Shown here: positions 19,112-26,745 of the stretch, in pieces | How the letters are laid out: each line of letters opens with the position of its first letter | How positions within the stretch are numbered: position 1 is the first letter of the stretch | Source of the DNA: an uncultured Bacteroidota bacterium | GTDB lineage: Bacteria; Bacteroidota; Bacteroidia; Chitinophagales; Chitinophagaceae | Reading direction: 5' to 3' | NCBI GenBank assembly: GCA_903927185.1 | Contig: CAIYLW010000084.1 | Location: 156,268-220,267 of the forward strand | Length of the DNA: 64,000 nt | Program-made: the position numbers and the translations under genes | Notes under the pieces: model-generated | What the model saw: only the letters and a program-made list of their open reading frames with translations | Database searches by the model: none | What the model was told of the DNA's origin: nothing

Positions 19112-19761
19112 ATATCAATAATACCATTTTTGATAGCAAAAATAGCTAAACCAGTTCTGGTTTTTATTTGGAGTTTCTTGAATAAATTATCTCGATAAGT
19201 ATCAATAGTACGGGGACTCAAATTCATTTCATCCGCAATTTCTTTATAAGTCTTATCAGTACAAATCCATTTTAAGAAAGTCAATTCATTCTCTGATAAG
19301 GTTTGTATTGGCATTACTTGTGCATCCAATGAATCTTCCTTATTAATATAATGCATCAATTTATTGCTAACTAGTTCATTGATGAAATAGCCAGAATCAC
19401 GAATACTATTTAAGGCTTTACGGAAAATTTTAGGGTTACTATCTTTTAAAATGTAACCTCTGGCGCCATGTTTCAGCATCCTTATAATGGCTCCGTCGTT
19501 TTCTAGCATACTTAGCACGAGCACTTTGGTATCAGGAAGATTTGCTTTTATCCATGAAGCAGTTTCATATCCATCCATTACTGGCATTGTAATATCAAGG
19601 AGTATAATATCTGGTGCTGGTTTGTTTTTCAGATTTTGAATTAACACCTGACCATTGTCTGCTTCTAATATAACTCGATACCCCTCAATGGAATTTACAA
19701 TGGCTGCTAGGCCAGATCGGAGTAATTCGTGGTCGTCAACTAACGCAATAGTGGTGGTCAT
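19108..19761 (-). CDS. NarL/LuxR-type response regulator
   Basis: Two-component transcription factor of 217 residues. The receiver domain (1-120) has the acidic pair D9-D10, phospho-acceptor D56 in LLDITMP and the K in LKDSNP. The LuxR-type helix-turn-helix is at about 150-215, with LSENELTFLKWICTDKTYKEIA followed by MNLSPRTIDTYRDNLFKKL. Its ATG overlaps the end of the histidine kinase gene by 4 bp (ATGA), so the two form a cognate pair made from one mRNA. Target genes are unknown. Confidence 0.92.
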   Translation of the reverse strand: MTTTIALVDDHELLRSGLAAIVNSIEGYRVILEADNGQVLIQNLKNKPAPDIILLDITMPVMDGYETASWIKANLPDTKVLVLSMLENDGAIIRMLKHGARGYILKDSNPKIFRKALNSIRDSGYFINELVSNKLMHYINKEDSLDAQVMPIQTLSENELTFLKWICTDKTYKEIADEMNLSPRTIDTYRDNLFKKLQIKTRTGLAIFAIKNGIIDI

Positions 19762-20555
19762 TTAGTGCTCTTTTGATTTGTTATCTCAAAAATAATGGAA
19801 GTTCCCTCACCTTCCTTACTATTTACTTTTACTGTGGCATTTATCAGTTTTGCCCTAGAAAAGATATTTTGCAAGCCAATTCCAGTATTCTGACCTTGTA
19901 AAGCTTTCATATCAAAACCCTTGCCATTATCTGTAATTGTTACAAAATAGGAAATATTTCCTTTTGGCTTAATCTCAAGATTTATATGAGTTGCATTCGC
20001 ATGTTTAAGAATATTGTGAATAACCTCCTGCACCATTCTATAAAGAATGAGGCAATGATCGTTATTCATAAAAGATAAGGCATTTTCAGGAGAAATAAAT
20101 TCAGTATTATATTTCTCTGTTTTATCGAGTTGAACAATAAGGGAACGTAGGCCTTCTACAATACCGATCTCTTTTAAGCGGTTGCTATTTAAGTTATGAC
20201 TAAGATTCCTCAGATCTCTAATTGCTTTGCCTAGTAATTCGTCTGTAGTGTCGAAATGATTTTCCCCAAATTTTTCAGAAAGTACATTCATATTAATTCG
20301 AACAAGACTAAGGATCTGTCCAATATTATCATGTATTTCCTGGCTAATATAATTGAAAGTATGTTCTTGGATCTCGAGCTGAGTATTGAGAAGCGTTTGT
20401 TCAAAGCGATTACGCATATCCTCTTTCTCCATCCTATTTTTTCGCTGTCTGCGTAAAAAGTAGAAAACTAATATCATTAAAAATATCCCAATCAGTACAA
20501 AGAATACTGATGCAACTACGATGGTGATAAGGAAATCTTCCTGTTGTTTCGGCAT
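19758..20555 (-). CDS. NarL-partner sensor histidine kinase with a single membrane helix
   Basis: A 265-residue histidine kinase of the HisKA_3 type. One membrane helix (about residues 9-34) follows only eight residues, so there is practically no extracellular sensor of its own. The phospho-acceptor is H75 in SQEIHDNIGQIL. The ATPase domain (about 165-262) has the N-box HNILKHANATH, the G1 box DNGKGFD and a GIGLQNI G2 box. It overlaps the upstream 7-TM gene by 40 bp and the downstream regulator gene by 4 bp, so the sensing function probably comes from the neighbouring membrane protein or lipoprotein (inference). Confidence 0.9.
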   Translation of the reverse strand: MPKQQEDFLITIVVASVFFVLIGIFLMILVFYFLRRQRKNRMEKEDMRNRFEQTLLNTQLEIQEHTFNYISQEIHDNIGQILSLVRINMNVLSEKFGENHFDTTDELLGKAIRDLRNLSHNLNSNRLKEIGIVEGLRSLIVQLDKTEKYNTEFISPENALSFMNNDHCLILYRMVQEVIHNILKHANATHINLEIKPKGNISYFVTITDNGKGFDMKALQGQNTGIGLQNIFSRAKLINATVKVNSKEGEGTSIIFEITNQKSTK

Positions 20556-21178
20556 AAAATAAATGATATACTGAAAGAAGAATATAAAACTACAATTAAA
20601 CTCCTATTGATTAATCCATAAATATGCTTGCCTTCTTCAACCATATCGCTGCTACGCAAATATTCAAAAAGGGCATTTATGATTACAGAGCCAAGGTAAA
20701 ATAACAGTAATCCTACACAAACCCAAAAAAAAGGTTGTTTTAGGAGATTCTGATTAATTTGTTCAGGTAGAATCCACTCATAAAAGTAACAACAACAAAA
20801 AAGCACAATAAAAAATGAACCAAATAAAATGGTGTAGGTATGAAAATGGTCTGTGCCTTGAAGAAAAATAAAATTAGTAATAGAAAAAACAATGATTAAA
20901 GGAATAAAATAGGAGGCTACTTTTCTTAAAAATGGCAATTTAAAATTATGCATAAATAAATAGGCATAAAAAGTAAACTCACAGGTCGTAAAAACATTGT
21001 AAATCCAATAATTTTGTTCCCTTACTGCATATAAAATAGACAAATAACCTATAAACTCTATTATGCAAGTAAGCAACAAAAATGGTATAAAAAATACCAT
21101 TTTTGTTGCTTTTAAATCTTTATAACAGAATATTGCAGTAAATAGGGATATTAATTCAAACAGAAATGCAACAGTCAT
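20516..21178 (-). CDS. Seven-helix membrane protein of unknown family
   Basis: I do not recognise a named family. The 220 residues contain seven hydrophobic segments (about 1-18, 27-50, 57-75, 87-106, 114-138, 148-172, 187-208) with short loops, so it is an integral membrane protein. Its 3' end overlaps the start of the histidine kinase gene by 40 bp and its ATG lies 15 bp after the stop of a lipoprotein gene. This tight linkage suggests it supplies the membrane-sensing part for the short kinase, in the way 7-TM input domains do in some fused kinases; that role is inferred. Confidence 0.75.
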   Translation of the reverse strand: MTVAFLFELISLFTAIFCYKDLKATKMVFFIPFLLLTCIIEFIGYLSILYAVREQNYWIYNVFTTCEFTFYAYLFMHNFKLPFLRKVASYFIPLIIVFSITNFIFLQGTDHFHTYTILFGSFFIVLFCCCYFYEWILPEQINQNLLKQPFFWVCVGLLLFYLGSVIINALFEYLRSSDMVEEGKHIYGLINRSLIVVLYSSFSISFILCRNNRKISLSPS

Positions 21179-21193
21179 TCAGTTAATTAATGG

Positions 21194-21676
21194 TTATGGA
21201 TATATGTTTCCATGATTCATGTAATCCATAAGAACTCTAACTCCGAATCCAGAACGAGGATTTCCACTATTTGAGCCTGACAAATTGTTTCCGCTAAAGT
21301 AAACAGTTTGTCTGCCATCAAGTGAGGGGTCAGGAGCAGTAGTCTTGTCATATACTGCAAAATTTACATAGACCTTACTAGACTTATACTTAGTTTGAAT
21401 GGATGCTAAATAAGCTTGAAGGTCTTTAATGTTAAATTCTACATATTCTGTAGAACCACTTTGGGCCTTAGTTTTAAAAGTCTTGGCCATTTCGTCAGCC
21501 TCTGAACTGGTTATTTGTCCTGAATAACCTTCTCCTGAAACTGTTCTAATTACAGCTGCATCAGTAGCTGTTGTTGCAGTTGTAGTAACCGCATCTTGTT
21601 GTTTTTGGCAGGAAGCGACTAAAATCGTTAGTCCGATTACCATCGCTAGATTGCTTAATAAGGATAATTTTTTCAT
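21194..21676 (-). CDS. Hypothetical lipoprotein, first gene of the two-component operon
   Basis: A 160-residue protein with a lipoprotein signal (lipobox LVASC, cysteine at about residue 23), followed by a Thr/Ala-rich linker and a short domain with DGRQTVYFSGNN near the end. No family is recognised. It is the first gene of a minus-strand unit with the 7-TM protein (15-bp gap), the kinase and the regulator. Position suggests an outer-membrane or periplasmic sensor partner, but it could equally be an unrelated passenger gene. Confidence 0.7.
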   Translation of the reverse strand: MKKLSLLSNLAMVIGLTILVASCQKQQDAVTTTATTATDAAVIRTVSGEGYSGQITSSEADEMAKTFKTKAQSGSTEYVEFNIKDLQAYLASIQTKYKSSKVYVNFAVYDKTTAPDPSLDGRQTVYFSGNNLSGSNSGNPRSGFGVRVLMDYMNHGNIYP

Positions 21677-22018
21677 AATCTTACGTTTGAATTGTTAGCT
21701 AAATTAATATGTCTCGAATCACTATAAACGTCGAAAAATCTCTTCTTATTGTGTGAAATATATCAACAAATTGAAAATCAATATGTTATATTTTTTTAGC
21801 TAAAAAAAATTCGGTGTTTTCACCGGTAAGAAACGAGGTTTTACACTTATTTTTTATAGTATTTGACGAAATAACAAAAAACATTGACTATTTTCCCCGT
21901 GAAAAAAACGCGTTAAATTTGGGTGTTTTTACTGTAGTCTGTATAATAACATGACCTATTTTTGAGTTAATGTAAAAGAAACACGATTTCACCCCCGATT
22001 TATTTAAAAGCTCTTGAA
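21677..22018. other. Intergenic region between divergent signalling genes
   Basis: This 342-bp AT-rich stretch holds the promoters of the lipoprotein operon (minus) and the PAS-DHp-receiver gene (plus). A small hairpin with a 5-bp stem and TTTT loop is at 21812-21825. TATTTTTG (21957-21964) matches the -7 consensus 54 bases before the plus-strand ATG, and TAAATTTG (21914-21921) is a second match; neither has a TTG at ideal spacing. No further gene is seen. Confidence 0.5.
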
Positions 22019-23071
22019 ATGAATTCTATTTTTTTGAATGACGATTATAGTGTAGAAGAAAAGGCAAATTTGCTGGAAACTGTATTCAGGGGCCTGGAAG
22101 ATTTGGTATTTGTATATGATTTGAAAGAGAAAAAAATTATAATACGAAATCCATTATTTGATGCACTTCTTATATATAACAATCTTTCAATGGATCATGT
22201 TGAAGGTTCTAATTTTAAGTCGATCGTACATTTAGACGATCAGGCGTTGGTTGTAGATGCTTTTGAAAGTATTAAAAAATTAAAATCAAAGGAAAAAATT
22301 ACAGTAGAAGCACGTATTAAAAATATAAAAGGCACCTATACTCACTATCAAACTACCGTTTCTATATTTAAGAAACAAGGTACAGATGTGGAACAAGTTT
22401 TGTGTATTGCTCAAGATATGTCTGAGAAAGTAAAGTATGAAATGCACAAACAACGTAGTATTAATACGTTGAAAGAATTGTCTTTTATTACTTCTCATGA
22501 ATTACGTCACGAGTATGCAAAAATCCAGTCAATTATTCAATTAATCGACAATCAGTTCATTGATGATAAAGAACGTCAACTACTTTTATTAGAAGCCAAA
22601 CAATCTATTCAAATCATCAATAGCACTATATTTAAAATAAATCATAAGTTATCATTCAATCAAAACGATTCCTATTTTGAAAGTTCTGGTTTGGTTGCTA
22701 GGTATAAGAAAGTTTTATTAGTAGACGATGATGCATTAACTAATATGCTGAATAAGAAAATTATTCAAGTAGCTATTAAGGATATGCCGATTGAAATTTT
22801 TACCACAGCAGAAGATGCACTCAAATTTCTTCAAGCACATGCAGAAGAAGGAGAAGACTATCTAATTATACTTGATATTAATTTTCCGGAAATGAGTGGC
22901 TGGGATTTTCTGAATAAATATGCTGATTATTCTCACAAATCAAAAGTTGTGATGCTTTCTTCTTCCATTGATAATGAAGATAGAGACCGCGCACGTAGTT
23001 ATGATTTTGTAATCGATTATATAACTAAACCTTTGTCAATTGAATTTGTAGAAGGAATTCTTAAGGCGTAA
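22019..23071 (+). CDS. PAS-DHp-receiver hybrid protein lacking an ATPase domain
   Basis: A 350-residue signalling protein. Residues about 15-135 form a PAS domain with a PAC-like end. Residues about 145-210 are a helical dimerisation segment containing SHELRHEYAKI with H160 placed like the phospho-acceptor of histidine kinases. Residues 230-350 are a receiver with VDDD (235-238), phospho-acceptor D286 in LDINFP and K337 in TKPLS. No HATPase domain is present between DHp and receiver, so it cannot autophosphorylate alone; it may be a phosphorelay acceptor for another kinase. It is the longer paralogue of the 18302-19111 gene. Its stop directly abuts that of the convergent permease gene. Confidence 0.8.
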   Translation: MNSIFLNDDYSVEEKANLLETVFRGLEDLVFVYDLKEKKIIIRNPLFDALLIYNNLSMDHVEGSNFKSIVHLDDQALVVDAFESIKKLKSKEKITVEARIKNIKGTYTHYQTTVSIFKKQGTDVEQVLCIAQDMSEKVKYEMHKQRSINTLKELSFITSHELRHEYAKIQSIIQLIDNQFIDDKERQLLLLEAKQSIQIINSTIFKINHKLSFNQNDSYFESSGLVARYKKVLLVDDDALTNMLNKKIIQVAIKDMPIEIFTTAEDALKFLQAHAEEGEDYLIILDINFPEMSGWDFLNKYADYSHKSKVVMLSSSIDNEDRDRARSYDFVIDYITKPLSIEFVEGILKA

Positions 23072-24268
23072 TTATTTAGTGAGTTGTTGTAAACGAAGAT
23101 ACTTTTGAATAGTATAATAATTTACGATTGCTAGTACAATTAAAAGCAAAACTGCCCCAAATATAGTAAGCCATGATATTATCGGAGTAAGGATAATCTG
23201 CTTTCCTATAAGATAATCTGCTAAAAAATATTGAGCAATTGTGATAACTAATAATCCAATTAGCACTATTAATACATTCGGCGGAAAGAATCGCTTCATC
23301 AGAAACCTCCCAATACTTTTTGGGGAGTTGCCTATTAAAATTAATAATTCAATTTCCTCTTTGCAAGAAGAGATGGTTAATTGAATGAACAAAGAAAAAA
23401 TTAATAATGCAAATGTGAACATAAGAAAACCTGTTATACTTGAAATGTTTACTACAAAATCTACAACTTGTCTGTAACGACTAAATCTTGTTTTATCTAA
23501 GTCAGTTATAAGTCCTTCTTTTTTTAAATAATTAGTTAAAGCAGGATTACCCGGATCTTTTGTTTTTATGATTACTCGGGATGGTTGCTGAAAAGAATTA
23601 GTAGCTGAAAATTTTGTATTAGCCCAATCCATAAAATTCTGAGGAACTAACATCGATGAAATACGATTACTGAATCCAACTACTCTTCCATTCAGGCTAA
23701 AAGTCTGTCCTGAACCCTGCAAAGTAACTTTGAAAGAAACCATTTTTACAACTTGAGGAGTAAGCTGTGGTAAATTTTGAGAAAACGAATATTGAAAATT
23801 ATAAAAATCTAAAAATTGATTGGGAACAATTATAGGAAGAGAGCTGGAATGTTCATCCCAATGCCAATCTTTCGTATTTACATCAATAAACTCTGCTGGA
23901 ACACTTTCAAATGCTATATCAGTATAAAATGGGAAAAGTGCACTATTGCTTTGAATAGATGCCTTAAACCTGGAAGCAGTAAGTGTTCCAATGGATTCAG
24001 TAAATGGCTGCTTTTTTAAATCATTTAACTGGGATAATGATAAACTGCTCGCGCCAACATTTTGATCTGTCAATGACTTATTCACAACTAAAAAATTGGC
24101 GATACTATCTTGATTTTTTTTACCATTCAATAATTCATAATAATTTGATTGTAATTGAACAGCAGAAAGAATAAGAAGGATTGCTATAGATAAACCAATT
24201 ACTGCCAGTGCAAATTTTGCCTGACCTGCAGAGTTTCTTATGAGTTTTTTTAGTAATTGATTAAGCAT
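23072..24268 (-). CDS. FtsX/MacB-like ABC transporter permease
   Basis: A 398-residue inner-membrane protein with the FtsX/LolC topology: one N-terminal helix (about 18-38), a large extracytoplasmic domain (about 40-270), then three helices (about 275-300, 328-350, 362-390). This is the type VII ABC exporter arrangement, which usually moves envelope lipoproteins or transmits mechanical signals rather than importing solutes. It follows the ATPase gene by 19 bp. It is not FtsX itself as judged by its length and domain size, and the substrate cannot be read from sequence. Confidence 0.75.
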   Translation of the reverse strand: MLNQLLKKLIRNSAGQAKFALAVIGLSIAILLILSAVQLQSNYYELLNGKKNQDSIANFLVVNKSLTDQNVGASSLSLSQLNDLKKQPFTESIGTLTASRFKASIQSNSALFPFYTDIAFESVPAEFIDVNTKDWHWDEHSSSLPIIVPNQFLDFYNFQYSFSQNLPQLTPQVVKMVSFKVTLQGSGQTFSLNGRVVGFSNRISSMLVPQNFMDWANTKFSATNSFQQPSRVIIKTKDPGNPALTNYLKKEGLITDLDKTRFSRYRQVVDFVVNISSITGFLMFTFALLIFSLFIQLTISSCKEEIELLILIGNSPKSIGRFLMKRFFPPNVLIVLIGLLVITIAQYFLADYLIGKQIILTPIISWLTIFGAVLLLIVLAIVNYYTIQKYLRLQQLTK

Positions 24269-24287
24269 CTGAATACTGCTATTAAGC

Positions 24288-24935
24288 TTATAAAATAAGT
24301 TCTCTATTATAATTAAAATAATTATCCTTATTTAGTCCCATTATAATCAAACCAGCATTTCTTTTTTTGCATGCAGAATCAATTAGAGTCGCAGCACGAA
24401 TTATATTTTCTTGATCCAAATGACTAAAGGGCTCGTCAAGTATTAACCAATTAAATGGTTGTATTAATGCTCTTATAATTGCAATACGTTGTTGTTCCCC
24501 TAAACTGCAAAAACGTACTTTACGATCCAAAATCGAGGAAACCCCTAACTGATCAGTCATTTCAACGATTATTTCTTTAGTTGAAAACTGAGGAGTCAAT
24601 AACCTTTTAATTTCAATATTTTCTCTGGCAGATAAATCAGGAAACAATCGAAGGTCCTGAAATACAATACTTATATAGTTTTGTCTTAAATCAGCTAATG
24701 CATCTTTATCGCATTTACTTAGTTCAAGATTATCGTACTTAATACTGCCACTATAATCTGTTCTTACTTTATATAGTAAATGTGTAAGAGTAGTTTTTCC
24801 AGTGCCACTTGGGGCTTCTATTTTTATTAATTCACCATCATTCAATGCTATTGATTGATTCCAAATATCAGAACTGCCTAGCGTTATTTTATCTTTTAAA
24901 GAATAAGGCACTAACTTTTCTAGATAAAGCTTCAT
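24288..24935 (-). CDS. ABC transporter ATP-binding protein with degenerate motifs
   Basis: A 215-residue ABC ATPase, partner of the adjacent FtsX-like permease. Walker A is APSGTGKTT (41-49, with A for the usual first G), the Q-loop is Q93 in VFQDLRLFPD, the signature is SLGEQQR (144-150, instead of LSGGQ), and Walker B is LILDEP (164-169) with a normal D-loop SHLD. The expected H-loop position near residue 200 reads MGLNKD with no histidine, and the protein ends soon after. Hydrolysis may be slow or altered. It lies between the DUF4836 lipoprotein gene (17-bp gap) and the permease gene (19-bp gap). Confidence 0.88.
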   Translation of the reverse strand: MKLYLEKLVPYSLKDKITLGSSDIWNQSIALNDGELIKIEAPSGTGKTTLTHLLYKVRTDYSGSIKYDNLELSKCDKDALADLRQNYISIVFQDLRLFPDLSARENIEIKRLLTPQFSTKEIIVEMTDQLGVSSILDRKVRFCSLGEQQRIAIIRALIQPFNWLILDEPFSHLDQENIIRAATLIDSACKKRNAGLIIMGLNKDNYFNYNRELIL

Positions 24936-24952
24936 TTTGATCTATTTCTAGA

Positions 24953-26686
24953 TTAATTAGTTCTTATGATACCAGGAATACCTGTTGGAAATATTTTCTC
25001 TTCAGATTCTGCTTCTTTCTTTGATGCCATTCGCATATCTACTGCAATGTCTGTAAATAAACTAGTAAGAGTAACTAGGCTATTTTGTTTTTCATTATTT
25101 AATCTTATTTCAAATTTTCCTTTTAAAGAATTTCCATCAAAATTATCTGAACTGATAATAAGGTCCTTGAAAGTTTCTTTTGCTGTTACTAAAGAATTTT
25201 TATAATCGCCATTTTGATTGTTTAAAAATCCTTTAATAGTGTTCGCTATATCAATGTAAGCGATAGCTGATTTTCCTTTAAACATATTCAATGCATCATT
25301 GCTAATAACAGCTTTATTTTTATTAGAAATATATTGCACATAAGTCAATGAATCACTTGCAATAATTAAATTCTTATCGTCTGCATGCATATACATACCC
25401 ATGAAACTCATTAATTTGCCTGCACTATAAATAGATCCGTTTTTTGAAAAATAGCCGAGCTCAACAGCCTTATTCATGATTTTTGTAAAAGCAACTGGAT
25501 CACCGATAGGGGCATTAAAAATCATCTTACCCAATGGTTTCCTTTCAATTGTTAGTGTGGAATCGTTTTTAACTTTTAAATCTTTTGAAGGCATTTGCAA
25601 ATCAGAAACAACTACGGCAATATCTCCTTTTAATGTCTTGTATAATTCCTTACTAGTAAAGCCAGTTTTTTCCATAAAATTATTAACTAGTCCTTCTACT
25701 TCTAGCTGCTTTAATACCCCACCAAAAATTTCTGGATTAAAGGAAGCCATCATAATCATATTAATATTTTCAGATGGATAGTTTTCAATTAATGAAAGAT
25801 TAACTGTTGGACCCGCATACCTTTTTAAAATGCTACTTAAAAAAGGATTTGTATAAGTTGTTGCAGTTGCTACAATTTTTCCATCTTCAAAACTTAGGGT
25901 AGAAGCAATATAATTATCCTTAACCAATTCTTCTAATTTCGGAAGTTGCAAAGCCATACTACCTAGTATGCTTAAATATCGATTGGTGCTACTAAATGCA
26001 TAACCATCAGATTTAGATTGGAACATTTTGCCAAAGGCATCTATACTCGCTAATGATTCAGATTCTTTCTGGGTAAAGTATTTGTTTACTTCAGCCTTCA
26101 TTTCTTTTTCATTGTTTGCTTTTTCAGGTACAATGAACTTCATTGTTACTGTATCATAAAATGGTTTTATTTTATTTTGATAAGAACTTCCAACAATAAT
26201 ACTTTCATTCCAAGAAATCATCGAATTATTATTCAAAATAATGTATGAATAGCCCTTTTCCTTTTGTACTGCTTTATTTACAAAGAAGGATTGTTTTTTT
26301 AGAAAAGTTTCAAATTTTGTTGCATCAGAAAGTCCAGCCATTAAATTTATCACAGATGCATTTGTTTGATCTGTACTTTGTAATCCAAAGAAAAACATTT
26401 TGCCTTCCCAGTTAATGCCTGCACCATCTTTGATCTCGTAAAAATGCTTTCGATCAGATGTATCTACAGCATTTCTCTGAAATAATCTATTAATCAATGT
26501 GTCCATATTAATGCCCGATTTCTCTAACTTATCATGGAGATTTTTGGGGTCAATTACTAATACTGCACTGGCATCTTTAGGAATATATTTCGCCTCTTTT
26601 GGGGCCTGATTATTACAGGAGGTTAATAAACCCGTCAATAAAAGGAATCCTAGAAAAAAACGAAAAGGATTTTGCATATTTTTCAT
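24953..26686 (-). CDS. DUF4836-family lipoprotein
   Basis: A 577-residue envelope lipoprotein: signal with lipobox LLTSC (cysteine near residue 24), then a long domain beginning YIPKDASAVLVIDPKNLHDKL, which is typical of DUF4836, a Bacteroidota family of unknown function. The repeated pattern of measured strands and helices resembles DUF3352-like proteins. It is the first gene of a minus-strand unit with the ABC ATPase and permease, suggesting it is a partner or substrate of that transporter (inference). ATG at 26686 is used; another ATG lies three codons later. Confidence 0.8.
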   Translation of the reverse strand: MKNMQNPFRFFLGFLLLTGLLTSCNNQAPKEAKYIPKDASAVLVIDPKNLHDKLEKSGINMDTLINRLFQRNAVDTSDRKHFYEIKDGAGINWEGKMFFFGLQSTDQTNASVINLMAGLSDATKFETFLKKQSFFVNKAVQKEKGYSYIILNNNSMISWNESIIVGSSYQNKIKPFYDTVTMKFIVPEKANNEKEMKAEVNKYFTQKESESLASIDAFGKMFQSKSDGYAFSSTNRYLSILGSMALQLPKLEELVKDNYIASTLSFEDGKIVATATTYTNPFLSSILKRYAGPTVNLSLIENYPSENINMIMMASFNPEIFGGVLKQLEVEGLVNNFMEKTGFTSKELYKTLKGDIAVVVSDLQMPSKDLKVKNDSTLTIERKPLGKMIFNAPIGDPVAFTKIMNKAVELGYFSKNGSIYSAGKLMSFMGMYMHADDKNLIIASDSLTYVQYISNKNKAVISNDALNMFKGKSAIAYIDIANTIKGFLNNQNGDYKNSLVTAKETFKDLIISSDNFDGNSLKGKFEIRLNNEKQNSLVTLTSLFTDIAVDMRMASKKEAESEEKIFPTGIPGIIRTN

Positions 26687-26745
26687 TTGAACAAATTGTA
26701 TAGCTAAGTTACAGTATCATGCCAAATGCCCTACTGCAATTGTAT

